Position numbers and translations under genes: made by a program
In this document: piece by piece, positions 7,261-15,341 of the stretch
Position numbering within the stretch: position 1 is the stretch's first letter
Layout of the letters: every line of letters starts with the position of its first letter
Assembly: GCA_022360815.1 (NCBI GenBank)
Contig: JAKSCC010000293.1
Coordinates: forward strand, 1-37,072
Direction: 5' to 3'
DNA: 37,072 nucleotides
Source of the DNA: Desulfobacterales bacterium
GTDB taxonomy: Bacteria > Desulfobacterota > Desulfobacteria > Desulfobacterales > Desulfolunaceae
The notes under the pieces: generated by a model
Databases searched by the model: none
What the model was told of the DNA's origin: nothing
What the model saw: the letters and a program-made list of their open reading frames with translations, nothing else

Positions 7261-8680
7261 ATGCGTTTTTGCGGTTGTTGACGTACTCGTTTAAAGCTGC
7301 TTCGATGGCTGGATCGATTTCAGGCTGCTCGTACGTGGCCAGGCGTTTGCTCAGAAGGCTTTCTGCCAGGTCGTTGAGCTTGGGCTTTTCAGCGATGCTC
7401 CAGGCGTCGTAGTTGCTTCGGTTCATCAGCTCGGGGATGAAGAACTCGGTTCTGCAGAGCTTGAATGTCTTTGGCTGGGTGAGGTACTGGCCGCCAATAC
7501 CCACTTTTTGGATCATCTCAAGGTCGATGGCGTCATCATCAAAGGCAATGGGTTTCAGCATCTGGCGGATCATGCCGCACATCTCTTCGTCCATGAGGAA
7601 TTTTTCAAAGCTCATGGCGATGTAGGATCCCAGAATGCCGCAGGAGTGGAGAATAAAGTTGATGCCGGAACGGGCCGCTGTGGAGAGAGCCAGGGCTGAT
7701 TCCATGCCGGCCTGTGCGTCGGGGTAGAGGGAGTCGGTAAGTCCGCCACCGCTTCGGCTGGGCAGATTGTAGAATCGAGCCATCTGGGCGGTAAGGTGAA
7801 TGTTTTTGGAGAGAGCTGGCGCGCCAATAGAAAGGGCGCCGGACTTCATGTCCATGGCCGATGAGGTGGACCCGTAGATGACAGGGGTGCCTTCCCGAAC
7901 CATCTGGGCCAGGGTAATGCCTGCCAGGATCTCCGCGTTTTGAAGGGCGGCCACGCCGCCTAAGGTAACGGGGCCGGAAGCACCGGCCATAACCAAGGAC
8001 GCCACCACAAAGGCCTGACCATGGCGGGCCAGCTCAATGAGGGAGCCCACCATCTCATCGGAGAACTGCAAGGGGGAAAGGGAGTTGATGAGAGAGACCG
8101 AGACGGGCTGGTCCATGATTTTCTCTTTACCGCCAAACACGATGGAAGCCATCTCAATGCCATCTTTGGCTCCCTGACGAGAGACCGGAGAGCCCATGCA
8201 CGCTTTGTCGCAGAGAAGATAGTTGGAGAGCATCATATCAAGGTGAACCGTCTCGGGCGGCATATCCGAGGGCTCCACCATCATCCAGCCATTCATATTG
8301 ATGTGCTTGGAGCTGTGGACAAGCTTGCAGAAGGTGTCGTAATCCTCCATGGTGGCGTGGCGCTGCACCCCGTCGGCACTCATGACATAAGGGGCTCCGT
8401 AACCGGGAACAAAGACAAAGTCGTCTTCTCCGATGGTCACACTCTTTTCAGGGTTTCGGGCAAGAACAGTAAACTTTGAAGGGGCTTTTTCGACGGCATT
8501 TCGAACCTGTTCTTCGGTCAGGAAAACTTTTTTTCCCTCGACCTTGGCTCCGTTCTTTTTGAAAATCTCGATGGCTTCGTCGTCGTTGAAGACAATACCC
8601 GTGGTTTTCAAGAGTTCCATGGCGCTGTCGTGAATCTGGGTGCAGTCCTGCTTTTGTAACTCCTGCATTCTGTCGTACAT
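7259..8680 (-). CDS. mtgB: MttB-family corrinoid methyltransferase, non-pyrrolysine (glycine betaine type)
   Basis: TIM-barrel enzyme of 473 residues in the trimethylamine methyltransferase (MttB, COG5598) superfamily. It would demethylate a quaternary amine and methylate the Co(I) corrinoid protein. Family segments visible include DDEAIEIFKKNGAKVEG, VPGYGAPYVM, GGVAALQNAEILAG, TPVIYGSTSSAMDMKSG and LTDSLYPDAQAGMESALA. The reading frame crosses the region where archaeal MttB carries pyrrolysine with no in-frame amber codon, and the length matches MtgB of Desulfitobacterium. The flanking BCCT transporters and MtgA/MtgC partners favour glycine betaine. Proline betaine, carnitine or butyrobetaine are alternatives within the same superfamily. 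The start has a clear AAGGAGA site. The stop is TAG. Confidence 0.92.
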   Translation of the reverse strand: MYDRMQELQKQDCTQIHDSAMELLKTTGIVFNDDEAIEIFKKNGAKVEGKKVFLTEEQVRNAVEKAPSKFTVLARNPEKSVTIGEDDFVFVPGYGAPYVMSADGVQRHATMEDYDTFCKLVHSSKHINMNGWMMVEPSDMPPETVHLDMMLSNYLLCDKACMGSPVSRQGAKDGIEMASIVFGGKEKIMDQPVSVSLINSLSPLQFSDEMVGSLIELARHGQAFVVASLVMAGASGPVTLGGVAALQNAEILAGITLAQMVREGTPVIYGSTSSAMDMKSGALSIGAPALSKNIHLTAQMARFYNLPSRSGGGLTDSLYPDAQAGMESALALSTAARSGINFILHSCGILGSYIAMSFEKFLMDEEMCGMIRQMLKPIAFDDDAIDLEMIQKVGIGGQYLTQPKTFKLCRTEFFIPELMNRSNYDAWSIAEKPKLNDLAESLLSKRLATYEQPEIDPAIEAALNEYVNNRKNA

Positions 8681-8736
8681 TTAGGTATCTCCTTACTTAT
8701 TTAGGTGTTGCCATAAAAGCATTTTGTATTTGGTGC

Positions 8737-8762
8737 TGCGACCGCTCTGCCGAGAGGCCGCA
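8737..8762 (-). other. Small intercistronic hairpin between BCCT 2 and mttB
   Basis: TGCG...CGCA outer and CTCT(CGGC)AGAG inner pairs form an imperfect stem just after the transporter stop codon, without a T-tract. It is probably an mRNA-processing or stability element. Confidence 0.3.
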
Positions 8763-8768
8763 GGGGGA

Positions 8769-10271
8769 TTACGGGGTTTTGTCCACCTCTTTGCTCAGAC
8801 CCCTAAAGACGCCCCAGAGGCAGAGAAGCAGAAGAAAGGTCAGAGGAAAGGCCGTGGCCACAGAGGCGGTTTGAATCATTTTGAGTTTGCCGGTGCCTGC
8901 AAGAACTGCCGCCACAGCGCCGAGGGCGATGCCCCAGAAAGCGCGAAGATTACGGCCCGGGTTGCTCTTGCCGGAGACAAAGCTGGCCAGAGAGACCGCC
9001 GCAGAGTTTGCACTGGTCAAGAAGAAGGTGGAGATGAGGAAGATGAGGAAGATGGAGAGGAGGCCTGTTAAAGGAAGGTGCTGAGCAATGGCAAAGATGG
9101 CGCTCTCTACACCGTGCTCTTTGATGATTCCTGTCACGTCAAAGCGGATGCCTGCACCGCCAATCACGCCGTACCAGAGGAAGTTGCCCAGAGTGGGAAG
9201 AATGAGGGAGGCTGCGATGGTGGCTCGAATGGAACGGCCTTTGGAGATGCTGGCAATAAAGACCGAGACAAAGGGTGCCCAGCTCATCCACCAGGCCCAA
9301 TAGAAGATGGTCCAGCCACCGGTCCAGTTGCCTTCAACCCCCGGTGCAGTGTAGAGGCTCATGGGTAAAAAGTGGAGAAGGTATTGGCCCAGGGCATTGG
9401 TGGTGAGGTCGATTAAGAAGATGGTGGGTCCGAAAACGAGAACGAAAAACCAGACCCCAACAAAGACGTACATGTTGATATCGCCGATGATTTTTACCCC
9501 TTTTTCCACGCCCGTATAGACGGCAATGGTGAAGATGAGGGTGAGAACGGCGATGATGAGATACATGGAGCCGCTTCCCAGGCTGAGCCCGTACTGGTAT
9601 TTGAGGCCACTGGAAAGCTGAAGGGCCACGAGGCCGGTGGTGGTGGCCAACCCGCCCAGGGTGGCGAAAACAGCGAGAATATCGATAATTTTTCCCCAGG
9701 CACCGTAGATGCGGTCGCCAATGGCGTAGTAGAACGCGCTGGAGAAGTTCATGGGAAGGTCTTTGGTGTAGCAGGCATGTCCCAGAGCGACGGTGAGGAA
9801 GGCGTAGATGGCCCAGGGCGAAAGACCCCAATGGAAGAAGGAGTAGGTCATGGCGTTGGCGCCTGCCTCAGGAGAGAGGGCTTCACCTCCGAAATAGGGG
9901 GGAGGTGTCATAAAGTGATAGGCGGGTTCCGCCGGCCCCCAAAAGACAATGCCTGCAGCAATAGCAGAACCAAAGAGCATGGCGAACCATGAGAAATTGG
10001 AGTATTCGGGCTTGTCTCCTGGTTTGCCAAGTTTCATGCTGCCGTATTTACCACCCATGAGAAAAAAACATCCAACCACAAGGAAGAATGCTGTCAGGAG
10101 GTAGAGCCAGCCCCAGGTTTGCGTGGTCCAACTAAAAATTCCATTGATGGATTTGTTCATTCCTTCTGGAAAAAGGATGGACCAGAGGATGAAGACAATG
10201 GTGAGGGAGGCTGAGACCCAGAATATCACAGGGTCGAAGGGTCTTTCCTTTGTGATGTGTTTTTTAGACAT
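8769..10271 (-). CDS. BCCT-family transporter 2 (altered Na+-site motif)
   Basis: Inner-membrane carrier of about 500 residues and 12 predicted helices, first gene of the sigma-54-driven operon. It has the BCCT signature WAWWMSWAPFVSVFIAS followed by SKGRSIRA. In the position of the GMGIG motif it reads GSAIAAGIVFWGPAEP, so the Met/Gly pattern tied to Na+ binding in BetP is changed, as it also is in the Na+-independent antiporter CaiT. The tail is very short. ATG 10271 follows AAGGGA at good spacing and is preferred over the upstream start at 10325. The role is likely uptake of the methylated amine, or exchange of substrate against demethylated product; the latter is inference from the motif. 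Confidence 0.9.
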   Translation of the reverse strand: MSKKHITKERPFDPVIFWVSASLTIVFILWSILFPEGMNKSINGIFSWTTQTWGWLYLLTAFFLVVGCFFLMGGKYGSMKLGKPGDKPEYSNFSWFAMLFGSAIAAGIVFWGPAEPAYHFMTPPPYFGGEALSPEAGANAMTYSFFHWGLSPWAIYAFLTVALGHACYTKDLPMNFSSAFYYAIGDRIYGAWGKIIDILAVFATLGGLATTTGLVALQLSSGLKYQYGLSLGSGSMYLIIAVLTLIFTIAVYTGVEKGVKIIGDINMYVFVGVWFFVLVFGPTIFLIDLTTNALGQYLLHFLPMSLYTAPGVEGNWTGGWTIFYWAWWMSWAPFVSVFIASISKGRSIRATIAASLILPTLGNFLWYGVIGGAGIRFDVTGIIKEHGVESAIFAIAQHLPLTGLLSIFLIFLISTFFLTSANSAAVSLASFVSGKSNPGRNLRAFWGIALGAVAAVLAGTGKLKMIQTASVATAFPLTFLLLLCLWGVFRGLSKEVDKTP

Positions 10272-10360
10272 TTGAAATCCCTTTTTAATCGAGCTCTTAC
10301 CTGTCCCCTTTAACTTGCGATACAAAGGGGGCGCTATTACGTGAAAGTCTGCCTTAATTG

Positions 10361-10376
10361 AGCAAAAGCCATGCCA
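10361..10376 (-). promoter_or_regulatory. Sigma-54 (-24/-12) promoter of the betaine methyltransferase operon
   Basis: On the minus strand the sequence is TGGCATGGCTTTTGCT. The invariant GG and GC doublets are at exact spacing, and both elements are close to the consensus TGGCAC-N5-TTGCW. The start point would be near 10350, leaving a leader of about 80 bases before ATG 10271. A sigma-54 activator gene lies just upstream. Confidence 0.85.
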
Positions 10377-10492
10377 GGTTGTCTTGCTCTGAGTGAGAAA
10401 TAAGGGAAACGTGCGGTTTTCTATGCTCGTGGGATTTTAGGTGTTGCAGGAGAGAAGGAAGTGGCAGTAAAAATTTTTTTCGGTTCCGTAAG

Positions 10493-10542
10493 CCCTTTGT
10501 CAAAATATTTTTCGCAACATAGAAAAATATTTTGACAAAGGG
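10493..10542. promoter_or_regulatory. Perfect 20-bp AT-rich dyad between activator gene and its target promoter
   Basis: CCCTTTGTCAAAATATTTTT (10493-10512) is exactly repeated in inverse at 10523-10542 with a 10-base centre; one G-T and one A-T pair extend it. It begins 11 bases after the activator stop codon, so it could be that gene's terminator, but no U-tract follows. It also lies about 140-190 bp upstream of the predicted sigma-54 start point, the usual distance of an enhancer for such activators. Confidence 0.6.
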
Positions 10543-10552
10543 TTCTACGCTG

Positions 10553-12034
10553 TTACGCGCTGGTTTTGTAGCGGCTCCTATCGATGGCGTGTTTTTTTAT
10601 TTTGTAGTGGAGTAGTTGGCGTGAGAGCCCCAGCATCTGGGCTGCTTGGGAGACCACACCTCGGCAATGGGCAAGGGCTTTTTCAATGGCCAGGCATTCG
10701 CTTTGGCAGAGCTGTTCGGCAAGGGTCATCGTGGGTTGGGGCACCGGGGCTATTGAGGCAACGGGCACGGTGTCGATTTCTTTTTTTTGTCTCTCTTCTG
10801 ACGGTGTGTCCTGAAGGTAAAAGGCCTGGAACATAGGGGTAAAATGTTCCACTTCAATGCAGTCGAGGTGGCCGGCAGAGTTCATGGCACCTTCGATGAG
10901 GTGCTCAAGTTCCCGAACATTTCCGGGCCAGTCATACCCCATGAAAAGCTCCATGGCCTTTGGCGAAATTCGTTGGATTTTTGTTTTAAAAGCGTGGTTC
11001 AAGGTGGTGATGAAGTGCTGGGTTAGGCTTTCGATATCCTCCAGACGTTTCCGAAGTGGAGGAATTTGAACCACCACAACCCCCAGACGGTAGAAGAGAT
11101 CGGTGCGGAGTTTTCCTTGTTTGACCGCTTCTCGAGGTGACCCGTTAACCGCACTGAGAACTTTGAGTTGTACCGAGATCTCCTTGTGGGAGCCGATGCG
11201 GCAAAATTTTTTCTCCTGAAGAACCCGCAAGAGTTTGGCCTGAAGGGTGATGGGCATGGCGAGAAGTTCATCAAGAAAAAGGGTGCCCCCATTGGCGACT
11301 TCAAAAAGGCCTGGCTTATCCATGGCACCGGTAAAGGCACCTTTTACCGTTCCAAAAAGGACCGATTCCAAAAGGGTTTCAGGAATGGCCGCACAGTTTA
11401 AAGCTGTGTACGGGGTATTTCGTCTGTTGCTGTGGTTGTGAATGGATTGGGCGAAAAGCTCTTTGCCTGTACCGGTTTCACCGATAAGCATGACAGGCGA
11501 AAGGGACGGTGCTGCCTCTCGAGCTGTTTTTATGGCGCGTTTTAACGTGTGGCTTTCGCCAATGATGTCTCCAAAGGTGTAGCGGGTTCCGTTTCCCAGG
11601 TCTCGGTTGAAGTTGGGAACAGAGATCATGGGCGTGGTTTTTTCAAGGATACTGTAATCTTTTATGAAACAGATGGAACCGTTGACTTCTCCCGTGTCAT
11701 CGAAAAGGGGGAAGATGGAGTGAATGGTGTGAGCCACCTTGCCTTTTCGTGTGCGATAGAAAAAGGTGCGGTTTCGAAAGGCGTTTCTTTTTTTCATGCA
11801 CCGCAGAATCATGCTGGTGTTTTCATCGAGTTCATAGATTTCGGTGACAGAACGCCCGATGACTTCGGCAAGGGTGTAATCGTCAATGATTCCTTGTGTG
11901 GCATTGTAATAAACCACATACCCCTGTGCATCGGTGATGATGATGCCTTCATCGAAATGATCAAGAACGCTTTGGAAGTTGATGGATGAGAAATCAAACT
12001 GAGGGAAAAAGGCGTTTTTATTAAATGGATTCAT
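10553..12034 (-). CDS. PAS-domain sigma-54-dependent transcriptional activator
   Basis: One-component enhancer-binding protein of 493 residues. It has an N-terminal PAS domain (about 20-130) instead of a receiver, then an AAA+ domain with Walker A GETGTGKE (185-192), GAFTGA (232-237), Walker B TLFLDEL (251-257) and arginine-finger region LRTDLFYRL, then a proline-rich linker (about 420-440) and a Fis-type helix-turn-helix (VVSQAAQMLGLSRQLLHYKIKK). The overall plan is like RocR-type regulators. It is the most likely activator of the -24/-12 promoter at 10361-10376, with the PAS domain sensing a betaine-related or redox cue. Its own start is preceded by a weak site (GGGATC), and its promoter lies in 12035-12310. 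Confidence 0.92.
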   Translation of the reverse strand: MNPFNKNAFFPQFDFSSINFQSVLDHFDEGIIITDAQGYVVYYNATQGIIDDYTLAEVIGRSVTEIYELDENTSMILRCMKKRNAFRNRTFFYRTRKGKVAHTIHSIFPLFDDTGEVNGSICFIKDYSILEKTTPMISVPNFNRDLGNGTRYTFGDIIGESHTLKRAIKTAREAAPSLSPVMLIGETGTGKELFAQSIHNHSNRRNTPYTALNCAAIPETLLESVLFGTVKGAFTGAMDKPGLFEVANGGTLFLDELLAMPITLQAKLLRVLQEKKFCRIGSHKEISVQLKVLSAVNGSPREAVKQGKLRTDLFYRLGVVVVQIPPLRKRLEDIESLTQHFITTLNHAFKTKIQRISPKAMELFMGYDWPGNVRELEHLIEGAMNSAGHLDCIEVEHFTPMFQAFYLQDTPSEERQKKEIDTVPVASIAPVPQPTMTLAEQLCQSECLAIEKALAHCRGVVSQAAQMLGLSRQLLHYKIKKHAIDRSRYKTSA

Positions 12035-12310
12035 TTAACGACGATCCCGGTTGCTCAAAGGGTCACAGGGACAGGCTTTAAAAAGAGGGCCAGCTTTGTT
12101 ACCACACCACTTTTTTTCAAAACCTCAAAAGAATCAAGTCGCAAGGGAGATCCTCCCCTTAATTGGATCAGGGGAGGTGAGGGCGATGCGTTCTTAAGAA
12201 AGTTTTTCTTATTTTTCCAAGATTGTCAAATTAAATTGTGGAAAATAGGATGGGTTTTTAAATGGTAACAAGGTGTTTTATAAGCAAAATGGTGGTTGTG
12301 CGCTACCTTG
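12035..12310. other. Intergenic region upstream of the activator gene, with a small dyad
   Basis: No gene seen. CCTCCCCT (12152-12159) pairs with AGGGGAGG (12170-12177), 8 bp with a 10-base loop and no T-tract. It should hold the activator promoter and the 3' end of the argO-like gene. I see no clear -24/-12 or -35/-10 pair. Confidence 0.35.
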
Positions 12311-12916
12311 TTATAGGTTGATGAGCAGGCTTATCCCAATGGCCCACATGGTGATGCCCACGGCGGTGTCGAGAATTTTCCAGGCCACCTCTTTTTTGAA
12401 GAAGGGTGCCAGAAGGTTGCCTCCCAAGCTGAGGAGCATGAACCAGACAAAGGAGGCCAGAGCAGCCCCAACACCAAACCAGGGGCGTTGAACCAGGGGG
12501 AATTGGCCGCTGATGCTTCCCATGAGGACCAGGGTGTCCAGATAAACATGGGGGTTTAAAAGGGTGACGGCCAGGGTGGTGAGCACCGCCTTTTTTAAGG
12601 TCGTCCTTTCATCATCGTTGGTCTCCAGGGCTCCACCCTTAAATGCAGATCGAAAAGATCCCAAACCATACCAGAAGAGAAACGCGGCTCCACCCCAGGC
12701 GGCAACATGGGTGAGGGCCGGGTGAGAGGCAATGGCCGTGCCCACACCCAAGATACCGATGGTGATGAGAAGGGCATCAAAAAAGGTGCAGATGAGGGCG
12801 ATGGGGATGTGGTGATTTCGGCGTACACCCTGACTTAAGACATAGGCATTTTGTGCGCCGATGGCGATGATGAGTCCTGCTCCGGTTCCGAATCCTTTGA
12901 GAAAAGCAAAAAACAT
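12311..12916 (-). CDS. argO: LysE/ArgO-type amino-acid exporter
   Basis: Inner-membrane protein of 201 residues with about six hydrophobic segments, the standard size of the LysE superfamily. Diagnostic segments are IGAQNAYVLSQGVRR near the N-terminus and LLNPHVYLDT in the middle, both typical of the arginine/lysine exporters ArgO and LysE rather than of RhtB. It would export basic amino acids. The ATG follows GGAGAGG. It is divergent from an ArgP-like LysR regulator, the same pairing as ArgP-ArgO and LysG-LysE in other bacteria. This supports both assignments. The substrate is not proven. Confidence 0.88.
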   Translation of the reverse strand: MFFAFLKGFGTGAGLIIAIGAQNAYVLSQGVRRNHHIPIALICTFFDALLITIGILGVGTAIASHPALTHVAAWGGAAFLFWYGLGSFRSAFKGGALETNDDERTTLKKAVLTTLAVTLLNPHVYLDTLVLMGSISGQFPLVQRPWFGVGAALASFVWFMLLSLGGNLLAPFFKKEVAWKILDTAVGITMWAIGISLLINL

Positions 12917-13153
12917 GGCCTCTCCATAATCTGATATCTGTGGGTAAGAAAGCTGACCTTGAAAAAAGTCGAATTTTTAGCGCGTCGTTAGAAAGAAACT
13001 CTCTTAGAGACGATGCTTTTAATTATGGAAAAAGGCCTTGAAAAGTAAAATTAATTGTTTCGATATTGCATTAGTAAAATTAATATAGACGGGGAGAGAA
13101 TTAGCTGACACCAACGAAAAATCGGTGAATAGCATCTGAGGGAGGCTCAAAGA
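12917..13153. promoter_or_regulatory. Divergent argO/argP control region
   Basis: AT-rich spacer of 237 bp between divergent genes. The block TAAAATTAAT occurs at about 13046 and again at about 13075, and small interrupted dyads such as CTCTCTTAGAGACG lie near 13000. A LysR-type operator is expected here; the exact site cannot be fixed by eye. Confidence 0.4.
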
Positions 13154-14041
13154 GTGTACGACTATAAGCTTATTGAAGCGATGGCGGCAGTGGTTATGGA
13201 AGGCGGATTTGAAAGGGCGGCGCGGGTACTTCACATTACGCAGTCCGCGGTCTCCCAAAGGGTAAAGCTTTTGGAAGAGCAGTCCGGGCAGGTTCTCTTA
13301 ACGCGCTCGGCTCCTCCTTCAGCCACAACCGCTGGCGAGGCGGTTTTGGCACACTATCTCAAGGTGGCGCAGCTGGAAGCCGACCTGAAACGGGCACTTA
13401 CCGGCCCCTCTCGAAAAGGGTTCCACTCTCTTGCCATCGGGGTGAATGCCGACAGTTTGGCCACATGGCTGATTCCTTCGATCGCTTCCTTTCTTATGGA
13501 GGAGAGGCTGCTTATCGATTTTCGTGTGGATGATCAGGAGGAGACCCTTCGGTTTTTAAGAAGTGGAGAGACGGCTGGCTGCATCACCTCACAGACGGAA
13601 AAGGTGCAGGGGTGTTCCATGGTTTATCTGGGGAAGATGGTCTACCACATGGTGTCTACTCCCACTTTTGAGGCAGAGTGGTTCCCCAGCGGCTTTGATT
13701 TGGCCCATGCCAGAAAAGCCCCTGCGGTTCTTTTTAACCGCAGGGATGATTTGCACAAGAAGGCGCTCTCAAGCTGGTTTAAAGGTGAGACGAGTCGGTT
13801 TGCCCACCATTTGGTCCCTTCGTCACGAAGTGTGGTGACCACCATTTTAAGCGGGGCAGGCTACGGCTTGGTGCCTATGGAACAGGCCAGAGAGCACCTT
13901 GACTCTGGTGCTCTTGTTGATGTGGTGCCAGGGCGCTTTATGGATGTGCCCCTCTACTGGCAAAGCTGGCGTTTGAAGCCGGAAGTTTTGGCTCGTTTTT
14001 CAGATCATCTGGTCTCTTCAGCTCGTCAGTGCCTCTCTTGA
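13154..14041 (+). CDS. argP: LysR-family regulator, ArgP/LysG-like
   Basis: Transcription factor of 295 residues, the usual LysR length. The N-terminal winged helix-turn-helix reads GGFERAARVLHITQSAVSQRVK followed by LLEEQSGQVLLTRSAPP, which closely follows the ArgP (IciA) pattern, including RSAPP/RTVPP after the wing. An effector-binding domain (about 90-290) follows. The start is GTG at 13154, preceded by GGGAGG. In this family the protein binds lysine or arginine and activates the divergent exporter gene, which here is the argO-like gene. It is convergent with the flavin oxidoreductase gene, 30 bases apart. Confidence 0.88.
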   Translation: MYDYKLIEAMAAVVMEGGFERAARVLHITQSAVSQRVKLLEEQSGQVLLTRSAPPSATTAGEAVLAHYLKVAQLEADLKRALTGPSRKGFHSLAIGVNADSLATWLIPSIASFLMEERLLIDFRVDDQEETLRFLRSGETAGCITSQTEKVQGCSMVYLGKMVYHMVSTPTFEAEWFPSGFDLAHARKAPAVLFNRRDDLHKKALSSWFKGETSRFAHHLVPSSRSVVTTILSGAGYGLVPMEQAREHLDSGALVDVVPGRFMDVPLYWQSWRLKPEVLARFSDHLVSSARQCLS

Positions 14042-14071
14042 GGGGGTACAGGCTTTTTATTAGGTGAAGCG

Positions 14072-15139
14072 TCAGGCGTTTTTTTTGATTTTCATGCAGC
14101 GGATACCCTCTCCCTTTCGTGCGGGTACAAAGCAGCGGCAGCAGGAGTCGCACAGCGCTGGGTCGGTGCTCCCCTCGATCCATCGCTTGATAAGGCCGGG
14201 TTCGCGAATGAGAGGGCGACTCATGCTGATGAGATCGGCTCGGCCCTCTTGAACCATCTGCTCGGCCACCTCCAGATGGCGGATACCGCCCACAAGGATA
14301 ATGGGGATGGATACGGCCTTTTTGATGCCAAGAGCGGCTTCACGGAAGTAGGACTCTTTTTCAAGGGTGTCGATTCGAGGGCGAATGGGCACAAGCTCCC
14401 CACTTTCAGGGGTGCCTCCGCTGAGCTCAATGGCATGGATCCCCGATTTTTCAAGATTCTGGGCTACGATGGCCGCCTCTTCTTGTGAAAACCCTCCCTC
14501 CACATAGTCGGCGCTGTTGAGTTTGATCAGAAGGGGAAACCCACCTCCCACTTCAGATTGTACCCGTCTTACCACCTCCAGAAGAAGACGCATGCGATTT
14601 TCAAGCGAGTCTCCATAGGCGTCTTTTCTTTGGTTCTCAAGGGGGGAGAGGGTTTGGCTAAGAAAATACCCATGGGCCGCATGGATTTGAATGGCATCGT
14701 ACCCGGCGGCCTTGGCCCGTTTGGCGGCCTCGCCAAAGGCATCAACCACTTCTTTGATGGCCGAAGCGTTCATGTGTGAAATTCGGCGCTGGTTTTCAAG
14801 GGGGAGGGTCTCTATGGCCCGTCGCCCGGCGTGGGCCAGCTGAATGGCGATTTTTCCTTCGGCCCGGTGTACGGCATCCACCATGTGGCGGTGCCCCTCA
14901 ATAAGGGTGTCGTCGTGGATGCCCAGCTGCCAGGGGCTGGCCTGGCCGCGGGCCTCAACATAGGCGTGACCAGAGACGATAAGCCCCACCCTCCCTTGGG
15001 CCAGCTCGACCATACGAGTGACAAGGGCCTCTGTAACAGCTCCGTTTTCTGCCGCCATTCCCTCCCAGGTGGCCGAGCGTACAAATCCGTTGGGAAGAAT
15101 TATATTTTTTATGGTTTTTGGCTTGAAAAGTGATGACAT
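14072..15139 (-). CDS. NADH:flavin oxidoreductase, old yellow enzyme family
   Basis: FMN-binding TIM barrel of 355 residues. Visible OYE features are the N-terminal SLFKPKTIKN...NGFVRSATWEG, IQLAHAGRRA, the active-site motif IQIHAAHGYFLSQ, SLENRMRLLLEVV, and the phosphate-binding segments ILVGGIR and GRADLISMSRPLI. The C-terminus has LCDSCCRCF followed by another Cys; larger 2,4-dienoyl-CoA-reductase-like members hold an Fe-S cluster with similar cysteines, but here the protein ends soon after, so a cluster is uncertain. Substrate is unknown, most likely an activated alkene. The ATG follows AAGGAA. It shares a divergent control region with the Fe-S protein gene at 15342-16517. Confidence 0.88.
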   Translation of the reverse strand: MSSLFKPKTIKNIILPNGFVRSATWEGMAAENGAVTEALVTRMVELAQGRVGLIVSGHAYVEARGQASPWQLGIHDDTLIEGHRHMVDAVHRAEGKIAIQLAHAGRRAIETLPLENQRRISHMNASAIKEVVDAFGEAAKRAKAAGYDAIQIHAAHGYFLSQTLSPLENQRKDAYGDSLENRMRLLLEVVRRVQSEVGGGFPLLIKLNSADYVEGGFSQEEAAIVAQNLEKSGIHAIELSGGTPESGELVPIRPRIDTLEKESYFREAALGIKKAVSIPIILVGGIRHLEVAEQMVQEGRADLISMSRPLIREPGLIKRWIEGSTDPALCDSCCRCFVPARKGEGIRCMKIKKNA

Positions 15140-15341
15140 AAGAGTTCCTTAAGCCGGTGGCTTATTGATAATAGAGAAAGCAGAATCATCGATGATTTTT
15201 TTGCAAGATCATCAATCTTTTACGCCTTCTCTATAGAGAATAACGCTTTGACATGCAATGGGACAGTTTGTAGTCTTAAAGACTATTGCCTTTTTATTTA
15301 TTACTTTTGAGTCACAATTCAGCAGAGGTTTTAAGACGGTC
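15140..15341. promoter_or_regulatory. Divergent control region with repeated TAGAGAA half-sites
   Basis: TAGAGAA occurs at 15172-15178 and 15234-15240, and its inverse TTCTCTA at 15227-15233. The last two make the perfect 14-bp palindrome TTCTCTATAGAGAA (15227-15240). A sigma-70-like pair follows: TTGACA (15248-15253), 17 bp, TAGTCT (15271-15276), and the dyad TAGTCTT-A-AAGACTA (15271-15285) overlaps the -10. If this promoter is real, the next gene must start at GTG 15342. Confidence 0.5.

Noticed and set aside
7118-7261. Read-through of the mttB TAG stop as pyrrolysine
   Set aside because: The downstream frame stays open for several dozen codons, but pyrrolysine in MttB is internal to the barrel, the protein is already full length for the non-Pyl type, and no pylTSBCD genes are present in the window.
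10493-10542. Simple assignment of the dyad as a normal terminator
   Set aside because: No U-tract follows on the minus strand and the stem is AT-rich over most of its length, so it was listed as regulatory with the terminator reading kept as an alternative.
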